NCBI RefSeq assembly: GCF_001424485.1 | Contig: NZ_LMQC01000022.1 | Span: 1 to 64,000, forward strand | Origin: Modestobacter sp. Leaf380 | GTDB taxonomy: Bacteria; Actinomycetota; Actinomycetes; Mycobacteriales; Geodermatophilaceae | Direction: 5' to 3' | DNA length: 64,000 bases | Shown: positions 24,382 through 31,940 of the stretch, piece after piece | Numbering within the stretch: position 1 is the first letter of the stretch | How the letters are laid out: each line of letters begins with the position of its first letter | The notes under the pieces: model-generated | Databases searched by the model: none | The model's input: the letters and a program-made list of their open reading frames with translations, nothing else | Told to the model about the DNA's origin: nothing | Translations under genes and position numbers: made by a program

Positions 24382-25602
24382 ATGACCCCGCCGACGACAC
24401 GGTCCCCGGGCACCGGGCCGCAGGGCCTGCCAGCCGACCTGCAGCGCCCGGCCTACGGCACCGCGACCCTCGCCGACGTGCTCCCCGGGGTGGCCACCGC
24501 CCTCGGGGTCCCCCTCCAGCGCGGCACTGACCTCACCGCCGACCCGCTGGGCCTGGCCGACACCCTGCGCGGGGCCCGCAGCGTCGCGGTGCTGCTCGTC
24601 GACGGCCTGGGCGCCGACCTGGTCCGGGCGCACGCCGACCTGGCCCCCACCCTGGCCGGGCTGCTGAGCCCCGTCGGCGACCTGCAGGCGCCCTGCCCCA
24701 GCACCACGCCGGTCAGCCTCACCACGCTGGGCACCGGCCTGCCGCCGGGCAGCCACGGCGTCCTGGGCTTCGTCACCGACGTGCCCGGCGAGGACCGCAC
24801 CGTCACCCACACGCACTGGACCGACGACCCCGACCCGGACACCTGGCAGGCCAGGCCCACGGTGTTCCAGCAGCTGGCCGCCGCCGACGTCGCCAGCACC
24901 GTCGTCGGGCCGTACGCCTACGCCGGGTCCGGGCTGACCCGGGCGGCCTACCGCGGGGCCCGCTACACCTCGGCGGTCAGCCCCGGGGACCTCGCCGCCG
25001 TCCTCGCGCACGCCCTCGGCGGCCGGGACCGGTCGCTGGTCTACGGCTACCACGCCGAGCTCGACCTGACCGGGCACGTCCGGGGCGTCGACTCCGACAG
25101 CTGGCGACACCAGCTGGCCGCGGTGGACCTGATGGTCGCCCAGCTGGTCGACGCCCTCCCCGCGGACGCCGCCCTGCTGGTCACCGCCGACCACGGGATG
25201 CTCGACGTCCCCGCCGACACCCGCCTGGACGTCGACGCCGAGGTCGCGCTGCAGGAGGGCGTGCGGGTGCTGGCCGGGGAGCCCCGGGCCCGGTACGTGC
25301 ACGCCCGACCAGGCGCCGAGGCCGACGTGCTCGCCGCCTGGCAGGGCGTGCTCGCGCACCGCGCCTGGGTCGTCAGCCGGGAGGAGGCCGTCGCCAGCGG
25401 GGTCTTCGGCCCGGTCGACGACGGCCTGGTCGCCCGGATCGGCGACGTCGTCGCGCTCGCCCGGGGCAGCTGGGCGCTCACCGCCACCCGGCGCGAACCG
25501 GTGCCCTCGATGCTGGCCGCCTACCACGGCTCGCTGACCGCGACCGAGCTCGCGATCCCGCTGCTGCTGGCCCGCGGCCGGGCCCTGGACGGCGCGGCGT
25601 GA
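24382..25602 (+). CDS. Alkaline phosphatase-superfamily nucleotide pyrophosphatase/phosphodiesterase
   Basis: 406 aa. VAVLLVDGLGADLV holds the first metal-binding Asp, CPSTTPVSLTTLGTGL has the nucleophile Thr/Ser, and GSHGVLGF follows. YGYHAELDLTGHVRG and LLVTADHGMLDVP carry the second set of metal ligands (D, H, D, H). Such enzymes cleave phosphodiester or pyrophosphate bonds with two zinc ions. There is no clear signal peptide, so it acts in the cytoplasm or at the membrane face. ATG at 24382 lies 7 nt after the methyltransferase stop. Confidence 0.88.
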   Translation: MTPPTTRSPGTGPQGLPADLQRPAYGTATLADVLPGVATALGVPLQRGTDLTADPLGLADTLRGARSVAVLLVDGLGADLVRAHADLAPTLAGLLSPVGDLQAPCPSTTPVSLTTLGTGLPPGSHGVLGFVTDVPGEDRTVTHTHWTDDPDPDTWQARPTVFQQLAAADVASTVVGPYAYAGSGLTRAAYRGARYTSAVSPGDLAAVLAHALGGRDRSLVYGYHAELDLTGHVRGVDSDSWRHQLAAVDLMVAQLVDALPADAALLVTADHGMLDVPADTRLDVDAEVALQEGVRVLAGEPRARYVHARPGAEADVLAAWQGVLAHRAWVVSREEAVASGVFGPVDDGLVARIGDVVALARGSWALTATRREPVPSMLAAYHGSLTATELAIPLLLARGRALDGAA

Positions 25603-25985
25603 GCCGCCGCACGGAGGACCGCGGACCCGCGACGCCGATGCTCACCGTCTGCCGCGGCTGCTGCTGCGGGCGCACCGAGAAGCACCCCGACGTCGACCAC
25701 CGGGCGCAGCTGGAGACGCTGCAGCGGGCCGGCGCCCGGGTGCGGGTGGTGGACTGCCTGGACGCCTGCGAGCGGTCCAACGTGGTCGTCGTCAGCCCCA
25801 CCCCGGCCGGCCGCGCCGCCGGGGCCCGACCGGTCTGGCTGGGCGGGGTGCTGGACGAGGAGACCACCGCCGAGGTCGTGCAGTGGGTCGCCGACGGCGG
25901 CCCCGGCGTGGCCGAGCCGCCGGGCTTCCTGGACATCCAGGTCTTCAGCCCGTCGCGGCGGACCCGCGCGGAGGCCGAGCTCTAG
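25599..25985 (+). CDS. Thioredoxin-like [2Fe-2S] ferredoxin domain protein
   Basis: 128 aa. Cysteines at 18, 21, 22, 23, 53 and 57 (CRGCCCG and DCLDACERSN) match the thioredoxin-like ferredoxin plan in which four of them hold a [2Fe-2S] cluster. Electron transfer in the cytoplasm is likely, partner unknown. GTG at 25599 overlaps the upstream stop (GTGA). Its TAG stop overlaps the stop of the convergent sucrase/ferredoxin-like gene within one CTAG. Confidence 0.85.
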   Translation: MSRRTEDRGPATPMLTVCRGCCCGRTEKHPDVDHRAQLETLQRAGARVRVVDCLDACERSNVVVVSPTPAGRAAGARPVWLGGVLDEETTAEVVQWVADGGPGVAEPPGFLDIQVFSPSRRTRAEAEL

Positions 25986-27028
25986 ACCGGGGGCGCGACG
26001 GGGGCGAGGGGCCCCACCGGGTGCCAGGTACGCCACCGGCCCGGCCGGAGCGCGGCGCAGGTCAGCAGCCGGGACTCGGCCGAGAGCCGCGCGTCCAGGG
26101 TGAGCACCAGGTCGCCGTCGGGGCCGCCCAGGGTGACCGCCCAGCGCTCACCGCCGGTGTCGGGCGCGGGCAGGGCACGCACCGAGCGGACCGGCAGGTC
26201 CTCCACCCCGAGCAGACCCAGCTCGGCGCGGGCCAGCTGCTGGGCGGCCTGGGCCGGCGGGGTCAGGCCGGCGCGGCCGCGCAGGTGGTCCAGCAGCACC
26301 TCGCCGCGGCCGTGCGCCCCGACCAGGTCGGCGCCGTCGCCGGGGACCTGGCCGTAGACGTGCCCGGTGGGCAGCACGAGCACGTTGGCGGCGAACCGGT
26401 CCCCGCCCAGGTGGCTGGTCTCCCAGACGTCGGCCGGACCGGCGGCCGGGAGGGCCCGGGCCAGCGGTCGTCCGCGCACGGCGCAGCAGGCGTCGTGGCC
26501 GCCGTGGGTGCACACCAGGTAGGTCGGGTCGGTGTGGTCGACCCCGACCGAGCCGTCCAGGGGCGCGTCCAGGAGCTCGGCGTCGGTCTCCCGGGTGGAC
26601 CAGCGCAGCCAGGTGCCCCCCGGGGTGACGTCGGCGACGGCCCAGCGTCGGCCGGAGTCGCTGAGCCGGTCCCCGGGGCGGCGCACCATCTGGATCCGCA
26701 GCCCGGCGTCCCGGGCGCGGGCGGCCAGCAGCGGGGCCACGGCGGCGTCGAAGCGGGACTGCAGCAGTGCGTCCCGGCCCCAGGGTCCGGGCTGCTCGAC
26801 CAGCAGCCACCGGCGGGCCGGCGGGGCGGTGGCCATGGGGGAGTCACCCGCGGCCAGGGCGCGGACCGAGCACCGCCCCTCGTCGAGGCGGCCGACCGGG
26901 GTGGACCGGTCGGCCGCGACGAGGGGCGGGGCGTCGTCGGGGACCAGGCAGAAGTCGTCCGCCGGGTCAGGCACCTGCTGCGTGCTCGCCACCTCGGGGT
27001 GACCGGCCTGGGGACTCATCGTCCCCAT
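25982..27028 (-). CDS. Sucrase/ferredoxin-like family protein
   Basis: 348 aa. The core CTHGGHDACCAVRGRPLA followed by VWETSHLGGDRFAANVLVLP is the family signature: a thioredoxin-like fold with Cys and His ligands for a [2Fe-2S] cluster, related to Apd1. The function in bacteria is unclear, with redox or metal handling suggested. ATG at 27028 has GGAGG 11 nt upstream. It overlaps the cupin gene by 62 nt, and GTG at 26974, with an 8-nt overlap, is a fair alternative start. Confidence 0.85.
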   Translation of the reverse strand: MGTMSPQAGHPEVASTQQVPDPADDFCLVPDDAPPLVAADRSTPVGRLDEGRCSVRALAAGDSPMATAPPARRWLLVEQPGPWGRDALLQSRFDAAVAPLLAARARDAGLRIQMVRRPGDRLSDSGRRWAVADVTPGGTWLRWSTRETDAELLDAPLDGSVGVDHTDPTYLVCTHGGHDACCAVRGRPLARALPAAGPADVWETSHLGGDRFAANVLVLPTGHVYGQVPGDGADLVGAHGRGEVLLDHLRGRAGLTPPAQAAQQLARAELGLLGVEDLPVRSVRALPAPDTGGERWAVTLGGPDGDLVLTLDARLSAESRLLTCAALRPGRWRTWHPVGPLAPVAPPV

Positions 27029-28271
27029 GGTGCACAGGTCCTCCGGCGACCGCGTCGGGGACGACGGCGACGGACTCCACCACGAGCCGGCGGGCCAGGG
27101 TCAGCTGCTCCTCGGCGTCCAGCCCGGGCAGGTCGCCCACCTCCAGCTCGCCCGCGGCGAGCAGCTCGGCCAGCGCCGGGCGGGTGGCGGCGGGCAGGTC
27201 GTGGTGCCGGCGTCCGGCGACCAGGGTGACCCGCTCCCCGACGACGTCGCGCAGCTGCACCCGCAGGCGCGGACGCAACCGCAGCACGGTGTCGGCCGAC
27301 AGCGCGGCGGCGGCGGCGGACTGGGCCAGCGGGGCGACCGGCTCGGGTCGCACCTGGGCCCAGGTCCGTGAGCGCAGCCGGTCGGACACCACGGCGGGGT
27401 CGACGCGGTCCAGCCAGGAGTGCAGCCCGGCGATCACCGCGGCGACGTCCTCGGCGGTGGTGCCGGGGTCGGCGAGGTCGACGCCCAGGGGCAGCGACCG
27501 GCGCAGCTCGGGGTCCTCGACGGCCAGGGTGCGCACCAGGTCCAGCGCCGACTCCACGGCGCCCCAGCGGGTCACCGGGTGCACGCCGATGGTCAGGTGG
27601 GCGCTGATCTCGCCCAGTGCGGTCGCCGAGTGCAGGTAGCCGCGGGGCAGGTAGAGGGCGTCACCGGGACGCAGCACGGTGTCGATGACCGGCTCGCGCT
27701 CCGCGGCGGCAGCCACGGCCTCGGCCCGGTCACCCCAGGGCTGGGTGCGCAGCGGGTCGGTGAGCACCGGCTCGTGGATGGTCCAGTGCTTCTCCCCGGC
27801 GACCTGCAAGACGAACACGTCGTGCACGTCGTAGTGCGGGGAGAACCCGCGCGAGGACGGCGGGGTGATGTAGGCGTTGACCTGGGTGGGGTGCCCGAGG
27901 TCGGCGGCGAGGGAGTCGGCGAACTCGACCAGCGGCGGCCACAGCCGGTGCAGGCCCTGCAGGACGACGGTGCTGCCCTCGCTGAACAGGCGCAGCACGG
28001 AGTCCGAGGAGACCTGGTCGGCCACCTCGGCCCCGGCGCCGCCGGAGGTGGTGAAGCGCTTGGGGTCCACCACGGCGCCGTCCTTGGCGATCCGCAGGAA
28101 CGGGGTGCGCAGGCCGCGGGTGGACAGCAGCTCGTCCACGTCGGCGAGGGTCAGCAGGTCGGCGAAGCCGCCGGGGCCGGTGGGGGAGGACGAGTCGAGC
28201 TCCGCAGCGCTGGACAGCAGGGGCCGGCGCGACCAGTGCTGCTCGGCGAAGACCTGCGGGTCCACGCGCAC
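26967..28271 (-). CDS. JmjC/cupin oxygenase (ribosomal oxygenase-like)
   Basis: 434 aa. The Fe(II)/2-oxoglutarate facial triad is seen as HYD (His146, Asp148) and His214 in LPRGYLHSAT, with HWSRRPLL at the N terminus and VLQGLHRLWPPL before the core. This is the JmjC group that hydroxylates His or Arg in proteins (RoxA/ycfD-like). The first in-frame GTG is at 28271, but family-like sequence (PALRRCVRVDPQVFA) continues upstream to a CTG at 28337 that overlaps the preceding stop as CTGA, so a 456-aa protein is possible. Confidence 0.88.
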   Translation of the reverse strand: MRVDPQVFAEQHWSRRPLLSSAAELDSSSPTGPGGFADLLTLADVDELLSTRGLRTPFLRIAKDGAVVDPKRFTTSGGAGAEVADQVSSDSVLRLFSEGSTVVLQGLHRLWPPLVEFADSLAADLGHPTQVNAYITPPSSRGFSPHYDVHDVFVLQVAGEKHWTIHEPVLTDPLRTQPWGDRAEAVAAAAEREPVIDTVLRPGDALYLPRGYLHSATALGEISAHLTIGVHPVTRWGAVESALDLVRTLAVEDPELRRSLPLGVDLADPGTTAEDVAAVIAGLHSWLDRVDPAVVSDRLRSRTWAQVRPEPVAPLAQSAAAAALSADTVLRLRPRLRVQLRDVVGERVTLVAGRRHHDLPAATRPALAELLAAGELEVGDLPGLDAEEQLTLARRLVVESVAVVPDAVAGGPVHHGDDESPGRSPRGGEHAAGA

Positions 28272-28277
28272 GCAGCG

Positions 28278-28319
28278 CCGCAGGGCCGGACGGAGGTCGC
28301 CCTCCGTCCGGCCCTGCGG
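28278..28319 (-). terminator. Perfect 19-bp hairpin between repeat-protein gene and cupin gene
   Basis: Arms 28278-28296 and 28301-28319 pair without mismatch around a TCGC loop. It begins 15 nt after the repeat-protein stop on the minus strand, so it looks like its terminator. It also lies within the possible CTG-started N terminus of the cupin protein, so it may act as an attenuator instead. Confidence 0.65.
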
Positions 28320-28333
28320 GGTCGTGGTCTGGC

Positions 28334-28681
28334 TCAGGCCGAACCGTCCGCGCCGCCGTCGCTCTGGCCCGGGGTGCCCTCGCCGGCACCGCTGTCCGCG
28401 GGGCCCTCGGCGGAGCCGTCGGCGCCGTCGTCGTGCTGGCCGGGGGTGCCGGAGCCGGCACCGCTGTCGGCCGGGCCCTCGGCGCCACCGTCGGCACCGC
28501 CGTCAGCGCCACCGTCGGCGCCACCGTCCTGCTGGCCCGGGGTGCCGGAGCCGGCACCGCTGTCCGCGGGGCCCTCGGCCGAACCGTCGGCGCCACCGTC
28601 GTGCTGGCCCGGGGTGCCCTCGCCGGCGCCGCTGTCCGCGGGGCCCTCCACGCTGGTCATGTCGTCGTCGTCGAACGCCAC
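28334..28681 (-). CDS. Small acidic protein of four 24-residue repeats
   Basis: 115 aa. A short leader MAFDDDDMTSV is followed by four copies of one unit (residues 12-35, 36-67, 68-91, 92-115). Each begins EGPADSGAG, continues with GTPGQ and ends DGGADGSA; copy 2 is lengthened by extra GGAD steps. The last copy ends exactly at the C terminus. There are no Cys and no aromatic residues except Phe3. GTG at 28681 has GGAGG 4 nt upstream, so translation is credible. The family is unknown to me. It is followed by the JmjC oxygenase gene. Confidence 0.75.
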   Translation of the reverse strand: MAFDDDDMTSVEGPADSGAGEGTPGQHDGGADGSAEGPADSGAGSGTPGQQDGGADGGADGGADGGAEGPADSGAGSGTPGQHDDGADGSAEGPADSGAGEGTPGQSDGGADGSA

Positions 28682-28825
28682 GGTTCCTCCATCAGGTCGT
28701 CGTACGGCCGCCGATCAGCGGCCCCGGACCTGTCGTACCGCGGTGATCGACTCCCTAACCATCCCCCGCGGTGACGTCGGCCGGGCGCGCGTAGAGCCCC
28801 GGGTGGGCGGGGTAGGTGGGGCCTC

Positions 28826-29812
28826 GTGCACGACACCCCCAGACCCGGGGTCCTCGCCCGCGAGGACGCTGTCCAGACCACCGCCTCCGCCTTCACCCGG
28901 CTGCTCGACGCCGGCTGGTCCGCACCGCTCCCCGGCAGCGGCGCCACCGCCGAGCGGTGGCGCGCCCTCCACGACCTGGGTGCGACCGACCTGCCGCTGG
29001 CCCGGCTGGCCGAGGGCCACGCCGACGCGGTCGCGGTGCTCGCCGAGCTCGACGGCCCGGCACCCGGGGCCGGCGAGCGGCTCGGCGTGTGGGCCGCGGA
29101 ACCGCCGTCGGGCCGGGTGGGCGCCGAGCGTGCGGGTGGCGGCTGGCGCCTGTCGGGGGTCAAGCAGTGGTGCTCGGGTGCGCGGGTCTGCACCTCGGCC
29201 CTGGTGACCGCGCACGCCGACGACGGCCGACGGCTGTTCCTCGTCGACCTCGGAGTCCGGGGTGTCGCGCCGTCCCCGGGTGCCTGGGCGGCCCCCGGGA
29301 TGGCCGGCAGCGACACCGCCGACGTGCTGCTGGACGACGTCCCGGCGCTGGCCGTCGGGGGCCCGCGGGCCTACCTGGACCGGCCCGGCTTCTGGCACGG
29401 CGGCATCGGGGTCGCCGCCGTCTGGGCCGGGGGAGCGGCGGGCGTGGCACGGGCGCTGGCAGACGTCGTCGCCACCGCCCCCGAGGACCCGCACCGCGAC
29501 GCCGCCTGGGGTGCGGTGGACGTCGCGCTCGCCGCTGTGGACGCCGCCCTCGCGGTGGCCGCCGCCGAGGTGGACGCCGACCCGGCCGACACCGCCGGCA
29601 CCGCGCAGCGGCGGGCCCACCGGGTCCGCGGGCTGGCCGCGCGCACCGGGGACGAGGTGCTGGCCACCGTCGCCCGCGCCCTGGGGGCCGGTCCGGCCGC
29701 GCACGACGCGCGGTACCTCGGGCACGCCGCCGACCTCGCCGTCTACCTGCGCCAGCACCACGGCGAGCGCGACCTGGCCGCGCTGGCCGCACCGCTGCGG
29801 GCCGCCCGGTGA
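28826..29812 (+). CDS. Acyl-CoA dehydrogenase-like protein
   Basis: 328 aa, about 50 shorter than ordinary acyl-CoA dehydrogenases. The central segment GGWRLSGVKQWCSGARVCTSALVTA is the beta-domain flavin-binding stretch (W-x-SGxKxWxSGA), and the C-terminal helices (RAHRVRGLAARTGDEVLATVARALG) form the last bundle. It may oxidise an acyl thioester or be non-catalytic; the base Glu is not obvious. GTG at 28826 starts a four-gene operon with 4-nt overlaps. Confidence 0.8.
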   Translation: MHDTPRPGVLAREDAVQTTASAFTRLLDAGWSAPLPGSGATAERWRALHDLGATDLPLARLAEGHADAVAVLAELDGPAPGAGERLGVWAAEPPSGRVGAERAGGGWRLSGVKQWCSGARVCTSALVTAHADDGRRLFLVDLGVRGVAPSPGAWAAPGMAGSDTADVLLDDVPALAVGGPRAYLDRPGFWHGGIGVAAVWAGGAAGVARALADVVATAPEDPHRDAAWGAVDVALAAVDAALAVAAAEVDADPADTAGTAQRRAHRVRGLAARTGDEVLATVARALGAGPAAHDARYLGHAADLAVYLRQHHGERDLAALAAPLRAAR

Positions 29813-30561
29813 GCGCCCCGGCCGCCGGGCACACCCCGGACGCCACCCCCGAGGAGGACTGGGCCGGGTGGCTGCCCGGGCAGGACTGGCCCGCCTGGGT
29901 GCCCGACCCGACCTGGCGGCGGGTCGCGGTCTGCGCCGCCCACCCCGACGACGAGGTGCTCGGCGTCGGCGGCACCCTCGCGCTGCTGTCCGGGGCGGGC
30001 GTCGAGGTCGAGCTGGTCGCCGTCACCGACGGCGACGCCAGCCACCCCGGGAGCACCGTGCTCAGCCCCGCGCAGCTCGCCGTCGCCCGGGTCGCCGAGT
30101 CCGGGCACGCGCTGCGCGCCCTGTGTGCCGGGTCCACCCGGACCACCCGGCTGGGCCTGCCCGACGGCCGGGTCGCCGAGCACGAGGCCGGACTGGGCGT
30201 GGCGCTGGCCGCCGCGTTCGCCGGGGTCGACGCCGTGCTCACCACCTGGAGCGGGGACGGCCACCCCGACCACGAGGCGGTCGGCCGGGCCGCGGTCGCC
30301 GCGGGTGCGCGGGCCGGCGTCCCGGTCTGGCAGTACCCGGTGTGGACCTGGCACTGGGCCGTGCCCGGCGACCCACGCGTGCCCTGGGAGCGGGCCCACC
30401 GGGTCGACCTGCCGCCCTCGGTGCAGGACGCCAAGGCGGCCGCGATCGCCTGCTTCCGCACCCAGGTCGCCCCGCTGGGTCCCGACCCGGCCGACGCCGT
30501 CGTGCTCCCCCCGGAGTTCCTGGCCCACTCCGCCCGACCGACCGAGGTGCTCTGGACGTGA
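29809..30561 (+). CDS. PIG-L family deacetylase
   Basis: 250 aa. The zinc motif AHPDDE is in VAVCAAHPDDEVLGVGGTLA, and the partner His lies in GDGHPDHEAVGRAA. These enzymes remove N-acetyl groups from GlcNAc-type sugars in glycolipids, mycothiol or antibiotics. Here it is joined by GTGA overlaps to the acyl-CoA dehydrogenase-like gene and a NodS-like methyltransferase, so its substrate is probably a sugar processed by that operon. Confidence 0.9.
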   Translation: MSAPAAGHTPDATPEEDWAGWLPGQDWPAWVPDPTWRRVAVCAAHPDDEVLGVGGTLALLSGAGVEVELVAVTDGDASHPGSTVLSPAQLAVARVAESGHALRALCAGSTRTTRLGLPDGRVAEHEAGLGVALAAAFAGVDAVLTTWSGDGHPDHEAVGRAAVAAGARAGVPVWQYPVWTWHWAVPGDPRVPWERAHRVDLPPSVQDAKAAAIACFRTQVAPLGPDPADAVVLPPEFLAHSARPTEVLWT

Positions 30562-31172
30562 CCCTGCCCGCGTCGTTCTTCGACGACATGTACGCCGCCG
30601 CCGAGGACCCCTGGTCGATGCGGTCGCGCTGGTACGAGCGCCGCAAGTACGCCCTGACCACCGCGGTGCTCCCGCGCGAGCGGTACGCCGACGCCCTGGA
30701 GGTCGGCTGCTCGGTCGGCGAGCTGACCGCGGCGCTGGCCCCGCGCTGCGAGCGGCTCACCGGCTGGGACGCCAGCGCCGCAGCGGTCGAGCGGGCCCGC
30801 GCCCGGGTCGCCGGCACCCCCGGGGTCGCCGTCGAGCAGCGGACGGTGCCCGGTGACGCGCTGCCCGGCGTCGACCTGCTGGTGGTCTCCGAGGTCCTCT
30901 ACTACCTGTCCCCGGCCGACCTCGCCGTCTTCCTGCACCAGGTGCGGACGGCGGTCCGCCCCGGCGGCACCCTGCTCGCGGTGCACTGGCGGCACGAGGT
31001 GCCCGAGTACCCGCAGACCGGGGACGCCGTCCACGAGGCCCTGCGGTCGGAGCTGGACTGGCCCCTGGTCGCCACGCACGCCGAGACCGACCTGCTGCTG
31101 GGCTGCTGGGTGCGGGCGCCGGCGGACGACGTCCGCGCGGCGTCGGTGGCGGCGGCGGAGCAGCTGTGGTGA
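30558..31172 (+). CDS. NodS-like SAM-dependent methyltransferase
   Basis: 204 aa. The start FFDDMYAAAEDPWSMRSRWYERRKYALT is the N-terminal pattern of the NodS group. ALEVGCSVGELTAAL is SAM motif I, LTGWDAS motif II, VDLLVVSEVLYYL motif IV, and LLLGCWVR near the C terminus. NodS N-methylates a deacetylated glucosamine unit in rhizobial Nod factors. Following a PIG-L deacetylase, N-methylation of a freed amine is a reasonable guess. GTG at 30558 overlaps the upstream stop. Confidence 0.85.
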   Translation: MTLPASFFDDMYAAAEDPWSMRSRWYERRKYALTTAVLPRERYADALEVGCSVGELTAALAPRCERLTGWDASAAAVERARARVAGTPGVAVEQRTVPGDALPGVDLLVVSEVLYYLSPADLAVFLHQVRTAVRPGGTLLAVHWRHEVPEYPQTGDAVHEALRSELDWPLVATHAETDLLLGCWVRAPADDVRAASVAAAEQLW

Positions 31173-31894
31173 CCGGGCTGCTGGGCGTCGTGGTCCCCGC
31201 GCGGGACGAGGCGGAGCTGCTGCCCGGCTGCCTGGCGGCACTGGCCCGGGCCGCGGCGCACCCCGACCTGGCCGGCGTCCCGGTGCTGGTCGTCGTGGTC
31301 GCCGACCTGTGCACCGACGACACCGCCGACCTGGCCCGGGCCGGGGGTGCCCGGGTGGTGGAGACCGGCGGGGGCAACGTCGGCGACGCCCGGCACGCCG
31401 GGGTGCTGGCGGTGCTGGCCGAGGCCACGCACACCGGGGTGCCCGCCGACCGGGTGTGGGTGGCCACCACCGACGCCGACAGCCGGGTGCCCGCGGACTG
31501 GCTCGCGGTGCAGGCCCTGGGTGCGGCCTCGGGCGTGGACGCCGTCGTCGGCACGGTCGCCGTCGAGGACTGGACCGGGCACCCGCCGCACGTCCCGGCC
31601 GCCTTCGCCGCGGCCTACGACGCGTGGCGTGCCGGTGGTCTGGACGCCGTCCACCCGCACGTGCACGGGGCCTCCCTCGGGGTGCGGGGGAGCGCGTACA
31701 CCGCGGTCGGCGGGTTCCCGCCGCTGGTGGTGTCGGAGGACGAGGCGCTGGTCGGGGCGCTGCTGCTGGCCGGTCGCACCGTGCTGCGGACACCGGCGGC
31801 GCCGGTGGTCACCTCGGCCCGCCGGGTGCCGCGCGCCGGCGGCGGCTTCGGCGCGGACCTGGACGGGCTGGCCACCGGGGGGCAGGAGGACTGA
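31169..31894 (+). CDS. Family 2 glycosyltransferase
   Basis: 241 aa. LGVVVPARDEAELLPGCL is the N-terminal GT2 strand, VVVADLCTDDTADL the nucleotide-binding region, TTDADSRVPADWL the metal-binding DxD, and GASLGVRGSAYTAVGGFPPLVVSEDEALV the acceptor loop with the ED base. No membrane helix, so it is cytoplasmic. GTG at 31169 gives the same GTGA overlap as the other joins in this operon; GTG at 31166 is equally in frame. Confidence 0.88.
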   Translation: MTGLLGVVVPARDEAELLPGCLAALARAAAHPDLAGVPVLVVVVADLCTDDTADLARAGGARVVETGGGNVGDARHAGVLAVLAEATHTGVPADRVWVATTDADSRVPADWLAVQALGAASGVDAVVGTVAVEDWTGHPPHVPAAFAAAYDAWRAGGLDAVHPHVHGASLGVRGSAYTAVGGFPPLVVSEDEALVGALLLAGRTVLRTPAAPVVTSARRVPRAGGGFGADLDGLATGGQED

Positions 31895-31899
31895 ACCGC

Positions 31900-31905
31900 T
31901 AGGCT
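31900..31905 (+). promoter_or_regulatory. -10 box of dinB (TAGGCT)
   Basis: TAGGCT lies one base before the SOS box at 31907, so LexA bound there would cover the transcription start. No -35 element is evident. Confidence 0.5.
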
Positions 31906-31906
31906 G

Positions 31907-31922
31907 TCGAACACGTGTTCGA
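31907..31922. promoter_or_regulatory. LexA-binding SOS box of dinB
   Basis: TCGAACACGTGTTCGA, identical over 16 bp to the core of the box at 17590, 19 nt before the dinB start. Both boxes fit TCGAAC-N4-GTTCGA exactly, including the same central ACGT. Confidence 0.92.
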
Positions 31923-31940
31923 ACCGAGCGAGGGGTGTGG

